Of a stretch of 64,000 nt of DNA, positions 22,386 through 33,494 are shown in pieces. Below the pieces are notes generated by a model. The model saw only the letters and a list, made by a program, of their open reading frames with translations, made no database searches and was not told where the DNA came from. Numbering within the stretch: the first letter of the stretch is position 1; each line of letters begins with the position of its first letter. Origin of the DNA: Hemileia vastatrix (taxonomy: Eukaryota > Basidiomycota > Pucciniomycetes > Pucciniales > Zaghouaniaceae); assembly GCA_030280995.1 (NCBI GenBank), contig JASXTE010000005.1, forward strand, positions 17,747,501-17,811,500, in the 5' to 3' direction. A program made the position numbers and the translations under genes.

Positions 22386-24902
22386 CTATGATTTTTTCTT
22401 TTTATACTTTTTTAGTAGAGTAGGAAGATTAGATATCTCCTTCCCAGGTATCCAAGAATCATATTCAGATGATTTATTCTTGAATCTCAATAAGTATTCT
22501 GTACCTTTTTCAGCAGTGACTATTCTGTCATTTAGAATTTTTTCAATTTCCGCTGTTTCAGTGATTTCATTTGGGGTTTTCTTTGGTCTTCCCCTCCTTT
22601 TTGGAAATAAATCACTATTGGATGTGTAAGGTTTCAAAAGAGATATTGGAAAAACAGGATGTTTTCTGTCATATGGAGAATACAGAATAACCTCAACTGC
22701 ATTATCTCCAATCATTCTTCTGACAACAAATGGACCAACAAATGAATCTTTCAATTTGTTATTACCTTGTAAGTTGAAGTGGACTGTAGAAATCAACACT
22801 TCATCACCCTTTTTAAAAGTGTATTCTTTATGGGATTTGTCCCATCTTTTCTTCTCATATTCAAATGATTTTTAAATACATTTTTGAGCATGATTTCTAC
22901 ATAGTTGTTGCATTTGAAGAAAAGATTTTACACCAGGATGTATATCCAATTTAGGTATTTTGTTATTGAGAATTTGGGCAGGAGTATTAGGAACATATCA
23001 ATGCCAGAGCTCAAAAGGCTTTCTTTGAGTAACAGAATGAACAGTGCTATTATAAGCAAATTCTAACCCAGGAAGTAAGGTAACCCAATCATGAGTGAAT
23101 CTGTCATTAACTTTATACTCAAGACCAAAGGCACAATATCTTCTTATCATGTCCTCTAAAGTCTGAATCATTCTTTCAGCTAAACCATCAGTCTGAGGGT
23201 GATGGGCAGAAGAAAGTTTCAGATCACAACCACAAACATCCATCAGAGACATCCAAAATTCAGAAGTAAATTTAGGGTCTTTGTCAGAGATTATGGCTTT
23301 AGGAAAACCAGCAGTATTAAACATATGAGACCACCATAAGAAAGCCAATTCTTTAGTGGAAAAATCCTTGTGGGTAGGGATGAATTTACACATTTTTGTG
23401 AATCTGTCCACAATAACCCAACAAGAGTTATAACTGTCTTTACCAGCAATAGGTAATCCTGTTACAAAATCCATGTTTATTATTTGCCATGGAGCATAAG
23501 GAGGTTCAATATGTTGCATTAATCCTGCTCTTTTACCAGTTATTCTTTTTAATTTTTGGCAAGAATCACAAGACTCAACATATAATTTTGTGTCTTCAGA
23601 CATATTAACCCACCAAGCAGTGTTCTTAATTCTGATCATTGTTTTGTCAAGATCAAAATGTCCAGCTAATATGTCATCATGACAAATTTTCAAGATAATT
23701 TCTTTCATAGAAGGAGGAATAACAATGACATTACTCAACTTTCTTCTATAATATAGATATCCTTCATCAATTGAAAATTTACCTTTTTCCAAAGCTTTTT
23801 GGTACTTTTGTGGAAGGGTTTTAATTAATGCTTGTATTGAAGCATTCTTTGGATCATTTAATATGGTGCATAACTTTTTCAAGTCAGTGTCCTTATCATA
23901 TGATTCCAGAATAAGCTGTAATAGCTCTTCCTCCATATCAACCACATATATCCCATGTATATGAATAATTTTGTGCTCAGGATCATACGCAGGATTAGAG
24001 TCATTATTTGGCAAAGGTAGCCTAGATAACATATCCACATTTGAGTGAACAATACCAGCCCTATGAATAATTGTCATTCTCCCTCTGTACTCTTGAACAG
24101 CCAACTGCCATCTGAACATATGTCTGTTAGGTGTTTTCAAGTTTAAAAGGGATTTAACTGCACTGCAGTCAGTGACAAGTTCAAATTTCTGGTCATCTAG
24201 GTAATAATGAAGCTTTTCTAGAGCCCATACTACAGCTAAACACTCTAATTGAGTGGCACCATATTTCAATTCACTATTTCTCAAGGTTCTTGAAATATAA
24301 CAAATTACTACTTCTGAAACTTTATCATTTATCACTTGTTTTTGATGGAGGGCAGCACCAAGACCAATGAAACTGGCATCAGTGTACAAAAAAAATGGTT
24401 GATTAAAGTCAGGTAAAGCAAGAATTGGTGCTGACATCAAACAGTGTTTCATAGTGTCAAAGGCTCTTTGTCTTTCATTATTCCAGAAAAAAGCAACATC
24501 CTTTCTAGTTAATTGGGTAAGGGGTAAAGCTATGACTTGGTAATTTTTAATATACTGCTTATAGTATCCACACCTTCCCAAAAAACTTTGGATCTCTCTC
24601 ACTGTAGTAGGAGCTTTCACCTGTTGTATGGCTGCCACTTTGTTCTGGTCAACACATATCTGTAAGCCTGAAACAACATGACCAAGAACTTTTAAAGAAT
24701 GGAAACCAAATTTACATTTCTTCAAAGAAAGTGTCATATTTATTTCATCCATTTTCTGGAATACTTTAAACAGGTGGTTAAGATGGTCCTCAAATGTTTT
24801 TGAGAATATAATGATATCATCAATATAAACCATCAGCCATCCTTCAATTATCTCTTGATGGAATGTGTTATCCATGACTTTTTGGAAAACTGAAGGGGCA
24901 TT
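22386..24902 (-). pseudogene. pol: R1 pol, distal part: RT fingers/palm, RNase H, integrase, chromodomain
   Basis: Reading on the minus strand from 24902, RT continues after a stop that interrupts the conserved FGPxNAP motif, then the catalytic VYIDDIIIFSK (about 24811-24840). RNase H has FFLYTDAS (about 24370-24390). Integrase shows the zinc-binding HDDILAGHF...ESCDSCQKLKR, then the DDE residues in NMDFVTGLP, IISDKDPKF and HPQTDGLAERM. Stops lie at 22998 (after PFELW) and near 22873. The last open segment (22386-22799) ends in a chromodomain-like sequence (IEKILNDRI ... YLLRFKNKSSEYDSWIPGKEI), placing the element among chromoviruses. Confidence 0.93.
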
Positions 24903-26132
24903 TTACGGGCCAAATGGCATCCTAATATACTTATAAATACCCATATGAGTGGCAATCATCAGAAAATTCTGAGAATTTTTCTCAACAGGTACCTGGTGAT
25001 ATCCTTTGTTACCATCAAAACAGCTGATATATTTAGCACCCTGTAAAGTAGCATGTATAGAGCTAATTCTAGGTAAAGGGTAGATATCATCAACAGTATA
25101 AGTGTTTAGTGCTCTATAATCACCACATAACCTGGCTTTATCTTTCTCATAAGAAATTAGGACAGGTGAGATAACACAATATTTAGGTGTTTCAACTACC
25201 TTTTCAATAATATTCATTTTAAAAAGGGTAGAGATATTGTCTTCAATATCTTTTCTCTTTGTGGGAGAAGCAGGATAAGGCTTCTTCTTTAAACTAGGTG
25301 GTATATCAGTTAATGGGCAAGACAATGAAAGTTTCATTTCCTCTTTAACTAATCCCAGTTCATGTGACCCATGAGCAAAGGCCATAGGAAAAGACTTTAT
25401 CAATTTAATGATGGAATCTTTATCCTCACCAGAAATTTGTTCTCCAAAAGAAGCATTGTCAATTTCAGACATAAGGGCATGCATTTCTTTTGTAGATCTT
25501 CCTTTATATTGAACCACAGAATTACATGTGTTCAATTCTGGTTTTAATAATTTTTTAGGGGAGGAAATCTTAAATTTTCTCTTCCCATTTATCCCTATTG
25601 TGAAGCATTGGTTTGAAGGATCTAATTTTATGCCATACTTGGTTAAAATATCATTCCCTACAATAAACCAATTGCTCAAGTTATCATTTTTCATGACAAC
25701 AAAATCACAAATAGCTCTTACAAAACCATGGTTATATTTAAAAAACACTGTGGCTTTGTATTTACCAATGGGGGACAAAACAGAGCCATACCCTCTCCAA
25801 TTTTCAGAAATGAAAGGCATCAGTTTAGATTTATAGTCTTGATCTACTGAAGCAAGTTCTCTTTCAGATACTACACTTCCTCCAGCTGCAGAACCCAGAA
25901 CAACTTCAATGCTGGTTCCATTGATCAAGACTGGTGCCTTGAGAGGGGCAATAATAATTGAGCTATCCTCAATGTTCTTTATGATCTCAGCATCTTCAAC
26001 TGTAGATAAATCATTATTATCAATATCAATAGTATTTAAATAATGGATATCCTCTTCCAGCATCAAGATTTCTTGTTGAGATTCATATGAAATATTGCTG
26101 GCACACTCACTTGAAGTATCCTCCAGTGCCAC
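24903..26132 (-). pseudogene. pol: R1 pol, proximal part: protease and RT start
   Basis: The open frame spans the retropepsin region and the RT N-terminus. The protease motif reads EVVLGSAAGGS where a D(S/T)G triad is expected; the related R2 copy keeps Asp (EVVLDSVSG), so R1 has lost the catalytic Asp. The RT part begins about at KKKPYPASPTKRK and contains ARLCGDYRALNTYT, DIYPLPRI, CFDGNKGYHQVPV and RMPFGP before the TAA at 24903. The frame is entered from gag only by a shift near 26140. Confidence 0.9.
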
Positions 26133-26923
26133 TGTGTCATCAGCATGTCCTCTGTTTTTTCTACAAGATTTATCTTCTTGTCACAAACATGGCCCTTCTT
26201 CCAAGGTTTGTTGCACTTGGAACAAGTGTTTGTTGCATACTTTTTAGGTGCAACAAGGGCAGAAGGCTTCCCAACCTTTTCCAGAGGTTTCTGTTGAAAA
26301 GTTGAGGGTTTTTCCCAAGTGGTTCTAGGAATGAATCTTCTGGCATCATACTTGTTGTTTAGAAGAATCTCATTACAAGTATTGATGAAAGAAGAAGGTT
26401 CTCTGGTGAACTCAGTCCTAGCCACTATCAAGTCTCTCAAAGACATTGGTAATTTATAGAGGATCCTGTCCTTCCATAAGTCAAACTCCATTTTTGGGTC
26501 CATAGTTCTTAAGATTTTAACAAGTTTCATTAAGAACTCAATAGGTTTATCAGTAGAAGAACTATATTTAGCTTCCTCATACTGCCTTTGTTGAGCCATC
26601 CTAAACTTGGAGCCCCAAAATTGTGCTTTAATTAATTTCTTCCAATCCTCCCATGAGTAATCATTCCCATCTAATAGGACAGATTCATACCACATAAGGG
26701 CTACATTGGTAAATAAAGAAATTAACTTAGACACAACTTCCTCATCTGGGAGTTTGTAAGAATTTTTTAAGTTATCAATTCTGCAAATAAATTGTTGCCA
26801 ATCAGAGGAAGAATCACCATCAAATGTAGGATATTGGTCAAGTTTTGGCCAATTATTTTGATTTGAAGGAGTATCCTTATTACTAGCTTGTTTCTGAGTA
26901 AGAAGCAGCTGTAATTTCTCTAA
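26063..26923 (-). pseudogene. gag: R1 gag, capsid and zinc knuckle part
   Basis: Downstream of the TAA at 26924 the frame continues with PTFDGDSSSDWQQFI, a capsid-like LISLFTNVALMWYESVLLDG and WEDWKKLIKAQF (the retrotransposon gag domain typical of Ty3/Gypsy), then a zinc-binding CSKCNKPWKKGHVC (about 26172-26213). After DKKINLVEKTED the frame is lost relative to the R2 copy and to the protease frame, so a single-base indel near 26140 separates gag from pol. Confidence 0.85.
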
Positions 26924-28405
26924 TTAGGCTGAAATCTCATTGTTTAATCCCTCTGTTGCAGATCCTGGTGCATCGTCAGTCTTTGATGGAAACTCAGTGT
27001 TATCAACAGGTATTTCTGGATTTAATTTCACTTTAGATGAACTAGCCACAGGTAATATTTCAGCATCCTGCACTATATGTTCATTCACAGAAATGTCATT
27101 CAACAATGAGTTCAATTTTTCTTCAATGGTTGTTAGTCTTGTTTTCACTCTTGGAAGACTAGATAAACTCTCATTGATAGTTGCAAAAGATAACTGAGTT
27201 TTTTTTTGAAAAGATGAATAATGGTCATTCAAACTCTTCAGATTCATCTTATCTATCTCCACCTCCTGGCAACATGTAGATACAGTATCTTTTAGTTTAG
27301 ACAAATCATTTTTTATATTTTGCCATAAAGCAACTTTCTTTTCATGTGTTGCCTTGTAATGAGACAATTCATCAGAGACTCTCTGTGATTCACTTCTTAA
27401 TGCTTGATAACCCTGATCAGTTAACAAACTATTATATCTCTGAGTCAATTTCATATTGTTCATTATATGATTTTGCTTGGCAATAATATCTCTCAAGTAC
27501 TCATCATTAATTCTTGCTACATCTGGAGTGTTTCTCAATAAGGAAACTGAGTAACTTTCCAGACTCTCATAGAACTCAGGGTCAAGAGTTTCATCAATTA
27601 CAGCCATATCAGGGTTAATAATTGAGGTAGAAATTAAAAGTAATGGATTAGATACATGAGTTATCTGTCTACTGCTCCCAGCCTCTACTGGTCTCAAGGT
27701 GTCTTCTTCCCTCTCAGATTTACCTGAAAGAACAGAATTAGCCACAAGAAAAGGCACTTGAGAATCAATAGAGGGACGTACCAGGGTTTGATGGGTATCA
27801 CCATATTGGAATTTCTTCTTCTTTTGCCTCCTTGATAAGGGTGGGGAGGAGTGGGGTTGACCTGGTTGGGCCTTGATGGACCTGCCTGAGGTAACTGATG
27901 CTGATTTTGAGACAGGTAGTCCCACTGAGTGTTTAACCAGTCCCACTGCCACTTGGACACTTCCACCTTCTCTTGGGACTGGGGAGCCAATTGTTGTTGA
28001 TCCCTGGGAGGAAGAGGTTTCTTCTTCTCTTGAAGAAAAGTATCTGTTCTTCTCACCTTTTCTTCCAGAGCATCTACCCTTGCCTTTAATATCAAGCTTT
28101 TTGCCTTCAACTCCTTTATGTGGGATGACAGATTCTTTATTTGTTGGGGCAATGGCATCTTTTTTATCTTGAAGCCTTTTGGAAGCTCTTCTGGTGGGTT
28201 TATTATAGGCTTCTGCTCCTGAGTTTTGCCCACTAGGATTTCTACTTCTTCCATCTCTACATCCTGTTTGGGGAAAGGATTTATTAGTCTGAGAAGTTTT
28301 TCTTGTTAAAGGAGAACTTACAGAAGAAGGCTCATCATAGTCAATCAAGTCTAGTTCTTCTTCATGTGCAGCAGAACCACTTTGGTCATTAATTTTAAGT
28401 GTCAA
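26924..28405 (-). CDS. gag: R1 gag N-terminal open frame (493 aa)
   Basis: The open frame starts MTLKINDQSGSAAHEEEL. It has a basic, Ser-rich N-terminal third and a helical C-terminal half rich in heptad-like Leu and Lys (STSIINPDMAVIDETLDPE; IIAKQNHIMNNMKL; LKSLNDHYSSFQKK). The C-terminal half aligns closely with R2 at 12528-13419. Across 27694-28254 a second frame is also open and better conserved with R2 (separate entry), so the true N-terminus of the gag product may be read there. It ends at a TAA. Confidence 0.7.
   Translation of the reverse strand: MTLKINDQSGSAAHEEELDLIDYDEPSSVSSPLTRKTSQTNKSFPQTGCRDGRSRNPSGQNSGAEAYNKPTRRASKRLQDKKDAIAPTNKESVIPHKGVEGKKLDIKGKGRCSGRKGEKNRYFSSREEETSSSQGSTTIGSPVPREGGSVQVAVGLVKHSVGLPVSKSASVTSGRSIKAQPGQPHSSPPLSRRQKKKKFQYGDTHQTLVRPSIDSQVPFLVANSVLSGKSEREEDTLRPVEAGSSRQITHVSNPLLLISTSIINPDMAVIDETLDPEFYESLESYSVSLLRNTPDVARINDEYLRDIIAKQNHIMNNMKLTQRYNSLLTDQGYQALRSESQRVSDELSHYKATHEKKVALWQNIKNDLSKLKDTVSTCCQEVEIDKMNLKSLNDHYSSFQKKTQLSFATINESLSSLPRVKTRLTTIEEKLNSLLNDISVNEHIVQDAEILPVASSSKVKLNPEIPVDNTEFPSKTDDAPGSATEGLNNEISA
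27694..28254 (-). CDS. Overlapping 186-codon frame inside R1 gag (coiled coil, W-rich)
   Basis: This frame, offset from the 493-codon frame, encodes MEEVEILVGKTQEQKP, a predicted coiled coil (IKNLSSHIKELKAKSLILKA...DALEEKVRR), then KWQWDWLNTQWDYL and a Pro-rich, basic tail HPYQGGKRRR. In R2 (12343-12534) the same frame keeps KWQWDWLNTQWD exactly and HPYQG, whereas the alternative frame is less conserved. It may be the real first gag-type product, joined to the downstream frame by ribosomal shifting or by a lost intron. Confidence 0.5.
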   Translation of the reverse strand: MEEVEILVGKTQEQKPIINPPEELPKGFKIKKMPLPQQIKNLSSHIKELKAKSLILKARVDALEEKVRRTDTFLQEKKKPLPPRDQQQLAPQSQEKVEVSKWQWDWLNTQWDYLSQNQHQLPQAGPSRPNQVNPTPPHPYQGGKRRRNSNMVIPIKPWYVPLLILKCLFLWLILFFQVNLRGKKTP

Positions 28406-29296
28406 CTGAAATGAAGAAAAAGGGATAATAGATGAATTAGTTTTTTTATTTTTATTTTTAAATTTTTATTTAGCAAAAAAAAAAAAAATTTTAGGATAAA
28501 AATCAGCTAAATAAGATTAATTTATTAATTCAAAAATAATTTAAAACCAGGATTATAATATAATCAACTGAAGAAATAAATTAAAATTTATTAATAATAA
28601 TTATTTTTAGGATTTAAACCAACTAGTTTATTACCAGGACTTATTGTCAACTGAAGTAATCCAATATAAATTTTTATTTAATTAAAAAAACAAATTTTAT
28701 TGCACTTAACTACCAGGACTTGATGTCAACTGAAGTAATTAAATATAAATTTTTATTTAATTAAAAAAAATATTATTGTCAGGACAATTTGTCAACTGGA
28801 ACAATAAAATTTAAATTAATCAGGACAAAGTCAACTGAAAAATTATAATAAATAATATTAATATATAATTATTTTATTACTTCTGGGACTAAGAACACTT
28901 AATGCTCTATTATAGTCAACCAGGAAAAATAAAAAAAATATAATAATAAAAAATATATTCCAAATTACCAGACACCTCCCCCTGTAAAATGAGCAAATTA
29001 ATGCCACTTACAGAGTGATGAGTAAAAGGAAATACGTAGCAAATGAAGAGTGAAGAGTAACCCACAGATAGTAATATCAATAATTACCACAATATATACG
29101 ATGTTTAGTCAGTATATGAACTAAATTTTTGGAGCGCGGTTCGATTCCCTTTTGCAGCAAATATTTTTGTCACGTGACGTATGACGTTCATCGTTTTCTC
29201 GCTCTTTTGTCCTTTACAGGTACTCACACACTGATGGTCCCCTCGATTACGCCTCAAATATTGTTGTGCCATTGATAATTTGGAAAGGCCCCCAAT
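28406..29296 (-). other. R1 5' leader between 5' LTR and gag
   Basis: About 890 bp of AT-rich untranslated leader. The segment 28600-28900 repeats CAGGACTT..TGTCAACTGAAGTAAT four or five times at intervals of about 75-100 bp. An ORF of 103 codons (29105-29416) straddles the LTR boundary and is not credible as a gene. Confidence 0.6.
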
Positions 29297-30096
29297 TTTC
29301 AAGGTACGCTTTTGGTCTAGAAGATTTGGTACAGAGTTTTTCAAAGATTTTAAAGGTTTTAAATGGACTCTCAAAGATTTGTACGTATTTCTTAATCTAA
29401 GTGATTTATTACTCAAATAAAAGAGGTAGATTTTTAATATTGTTATAATTTATTGATTTAGAATTACGCTATTGTAAATACTAATGTGATAAAATATAAA
29501 ATATAAGTTTTGTGTTGTGATACGTGGTAATAAAAGTAAGGTGATAAAAGAATGGTTTGAAAAGCACAAAATCAGAGGCCTTTTATAGGCAAAATATGAG
29601 AAAATAAAATGTAAGGAATTTACACCGTCTACTGTGAGTGTGAGAGAAAAGAATGACAAGAAAAAGGAGTACATAAATGACATAAGAAAGTAATAAATTA
29701 GTACATCAACAAGGGCATCAAATTTATTAGCAACAAAGTTTGAATTCCTTGGACTGTCACAATTATTACACAATAAATAATCAATTACATTACTTTCACG
29801 GGATTAAAGATCTCTCACTGAGGTAATATAATTGTTTTAAAGTTTTTATATTATAAATTTATTATTAATTTTACTCCCTTTGACATATACTTTTGAGCAC
29901 GGTGTTAGGGAGTAAAATTGTAAGGGACATTTTATTTATAGTATTTATTTATACTACTTATTGTACTTAACTTTAGTTAATTTTAAGTACTACTTAAGTA
30001 AATAAATAAATAATTATTATTAAGAAGAAAGGAGTGGCTTCAACTCAGTAAAATAATTAATTATTTTACTGGGTTAGTCTAGTAGCCTGGCTGACA
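29297..30096 (-). repeat. R1 5' LTR
   Basis: This is collinear with 21554-22353 over all 800 bp. The inner boundary has drifted (TTTCAAGG instead of TGTCAAGG). The outer end is GGCTGACA, followed by the target duplication AAATT. Confidence 0.93.
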
Positions 30097-30101
30097 AAAT
30101 T

Positions 30102-30640
30102 AGCTACTATTCTCCTCTTTGATTTAATTTTTTATCCTTAATCAATTATCAACAGATTTTTCTTGTTTTATCCACAAAAAGGTATCTGCGGTTCTCTATT
30201 ACTTTTATTCTCATTTTTAGCACAACACTAATCATTCTTTTATCTAAGGTTTTCACTTGAAGTCACAACAGCTATTTTAACTTATAAAAAATTGAATTAT
30301 TCCTTTTAAAAGTTTAGAAACTAATCATCTCACTATCATTTTTTTAGTTTCTCCTATTCACTAATTTCATTTCTAATCTTTAATCAACCATCAATATATT
30401 TTTATTGCTTTATTCACAAAAAATCATCTGCAATGCTTCATTAATGTCACATCTTTGTTGCCATTTTAAGTCATGCCATCTACTTTTCCAATTTTTGTAA
30501 CTCTTCAAAAATCAAATTATTGATTTTAAAAGATTGGAAGTTTAATTGAAACCAACTACTTGACCAATTCTTTAAATTATAAAAAGTCAAATTATTCCTT
30601 TGAAAAGTTCAATACTGATGTTTTAAACTGAAAATTTACT
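30102..30640. repeat. Imperfect tandem repeat, about 225 bp, 2.3 copies
   Basis: The block CTCCT..TTGATTTAATTTTTTATCC ... AATTGAATTATTCCTTTTAAAAG (30110-30315) recurs imperfectly at about 30340-30545 (TTTCTCCTATTCACTAATTTC ... AAATTATTGATTTTAAAAG). A partial third copy ends GTCAAATTATTCCTTTGAAAAG at about 30605. Confidence 0.6.
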
Positions 30641-33494
30641 TCTTCTATTTACAATGCAATTTACCTTAATCTATAAATTGGTTTCATTCAAAGTTGACAA
30701 AAGTTTAATAGCATGTGTGTAAGGATATTTTACACTTTTTCTAGGAGAGTTTGTCCAAAATTTATTATATTTTAATGAGGTGAAGCATGTTGAGTGGAAC
30801 CAAGAAATATTTTTTTATAACTGTATGTAGAATGAGGAACTTAACAAGAGGAAGTTTTATAGTAACAGGTTAACTAGGGGCTAATAAAAAGGAAATAGTT
30901 TTTAATAAATAATCAGTGTAATAATAATCAAGAAATATGAATTTCAAGTATATTAAACTAATGAGCAAAAGAAGTGATCAATATCTGATATTCCAAAATA
31001 TTTACTTTGCTTTAAAGTGATTTATAAATTTATAGTTAGCTAATACCTCTTATATTAGTTTATTGACTCTTTTTATTTGTATTTTGGTAAAAAATTTAAC
31101 TTTTAAAAAGTTAGTGATGTTCTTAGTGTTTCATAAATATATATTTTGAAAAATTTCTAATTTATCATTCATCTGAATTTACTCTTAGTTAATTATAGAG
31201 ATAAATGAAGATGAAAAGAAAAATTAAATAGGAAGAATAAGGACTGTAGTGAGGAGAAATATAGAAAGGGAGGGTAACAAGAATACATGAGTGAAAAGGG
31301 TGGAAGAGGGAGAGGAGGGTGAAAACAGGATAGTGGAAGGAAGCAACAGGGGAAGGGAGTGAAAGGGAGGTCAAGGGAGCAAAATGTGAGAAGAGAAAGA
31401 GGAATGAGAAGGAGCCAGAGGAAATAAGAGATATGCCTTCATTGACGGAGTAGAGACCCCATATTCAAATGTTGGATGGTGTCGAAAATTTGCACATTAG
31501 AAACGGCAGAGTGTGTGGTGTCAAATCTATGAAATATGGAAATGTATAAATAAAATTCACTCCATCTTTTTGGACTGTCGTTTGACTAAGTCATACGAGC
31601 TAAGTTACTAGAAAGTTTCATCCTGATTTAGCGCAGAGAATTTCAAAGACATGGATGAAAGGGAGATGTGAGCGAGGGCGAAAAAAAATATGGTGAGTAA
31701 TAAAGAATAAAAATGCAATACCAAAAGCGAAATCAATATTTTTTCAAGTACTCACACCACATTACATTTGAAGAAGTTTTATATTACACGTCACACATAC
31801 GTTTCACCTGTCGGTTGCGATTTGCTTCATTTTTCACCAAAAAAGATGAAAAATGACCGAATTATCAACCGACATATGAAACGCCTGGGTGGCGTATAGC
31901 ATAAAACGTCGTCGACTTTCTTGTGGTGTCAGATGAGTCTTTAGAAAAAAGTAGAAACTTGAGCGAGAAAAATCTTCAAGTTCATAAAAGATTCAAGTAT
32001 CAAGTATGTGATTGAGCAGAGTAGGATTCTGAAAATTTGGTGTTTATAAACATCCTTTTATATACTAGGGAATACACTAGTATTTGCATTTAAATAAGTG
32101 AGATAATTTTCTAAGCTAATAAAATATTCATAAAGGTGAAAATGGTCGTAAATTATATCATAAGTGAAGAGTAGTTGAATAAAGTTTGTATCGAGAACAG
32201 AGAAATTATTCGCTATCCATCTATATTCATTTCTGAATAATTTTGATGATTTAACGGTTTATACTATTTGTGTATTTGGTAATATTTGAGGATGATTAGT
32301 TCTCTTAAACATATCGTGTATATCTTGAAAAAGAAAAAATTTACTTCGGTGATAATGTTTCACTTTCAATAAAAATATTTCAAAACAAATATTTATTATT
32401 GAAATAAAAATTGCGTCAGACATTCACTCGGTTTTTGTTTGAACGTTACCGATTAAATAGAACCATTTCAGTGTCTTTCTACTGATAAATATTCACATTG
32501 TTTTTAAAACAAAGGTTTATTGACATTAATTTCTTTCTTGCACCGTAGCTTTTAAATTAAATAATGATTTGAATTCTAACTTTTGAAAAAAATACAAATA
32601 TACATTTAAAAAAAACCTACCCCCAAAATGAATTTGAGAAACTCGGTGATGATTAAAAAAAATTCAAGGTAAAATTAATTATCCGTCCTAACTAATGGCT
32701 TGTTTCATCATGAACGCAAAAAAGGAAAGTAATAGGTCTAAGGATGGCTAAGAAGAGTAATTGTAAAAGAACCCTAGTTTCTTTGTTTTTTTGAATGGAT
32801 GTAGTATTTGTAAGAAAATTTCCAACGAAATTAACAATTTAAGTGTAAATTTTCTCATCGATAAACTGTTGTGGAACATTAAAAAAATTTTCCTTCACAA
32901 ACACTTTAAATAAATATTCTGTTTATCCTGTGAAGGGCTCAGCTGCGCAGCAGTATAGATATAGCCAAGTAGAAAATAACAGATTAGAAATTCATCAATC
33001 GTAAGTAAAACACCTTCCACTTTCTACTCACAATATTTCCACGGTCAGACTTGCTGAATGGCGAAATTTCCACTGATTTTATCATTGGTTTGCTTTTAGG
33101 TGCCATTTATAGCTTCATATTACAATTGAGAAAAAAAAATCGAACAGAAACAATAATTGTTCAGATTTAGCATCACCTTTTTTTCTCGAGGATCTTGATT
33201 TCTCTTTGAAAGTGCTACTATAAGTGTCATTAATCATCTTAATTCTAAATTCCACCAAAAAAATTAACAGGCACTCAATTCACTAAGATCAAAAAGGAGG
33301 TGAAGATTGGAAAATATTTAATTTCATAAAAATACACATTTTACGGCTCACAGTTATAAGATGCAAGCTTGAATCATTCCAGAAAAAAAATTACATCCGG
33401 GTCTGAAAAATATTTTATCCTGTGCAGTCTTACTGAATATTAAAAAAAATATTGGCTTGTGTAGTCCTGGAGACAGATAAATACTTCAAGAAAG
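30641..33494. other. Intergenic DNA upstream of the GH17-like gene
   Basis: The part 31190-31430 is purine-rich on the plus strand. From about 31440 the composition becomes less AT-rich (CpG-containing words such as GACGG, GTCGAAA, AACGTCGTCGAC), closer to that of the neighbouring gene, but no supported reading frame or RNA was found. Confidence 0.4.

Larger units (their letters stand above)
21554..30096 (-). mobile_element. R1: complete chromoviral Ty3/Gypsy retrotransposon
   Basis: Two 800-bp LTRs (21554-22353 and 29297-30096) flank gag-protease-RT-RNaseH-integrase-chromodomain, all on the minus strand. The 5-bp target duplication AAATT is intact at 21549-21553 and 30097-30101. A polypurine tract AGAGTGAGGGAG (sense) directly precedes the 3' LTR at 22354-22366. 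By eye about 20 differences separate the LTRs, suggesting a fairly recent insertion, yet the coding region has stops at 26924 (TAA), 24903 (TAA), 22998 (TGA) and about 22873 (TAA), and a frameshift near 26140. Confidence 0.95.

Noticed and set aside
29125..29160. tRNA-like T-arm (GCGGTTCGATTCCC) in the R1 leader
   Set aside because: The stem does not pair properly (CGCGG against CCCTT) and no matching acceptor stem, D-arm or A box is found upstream.
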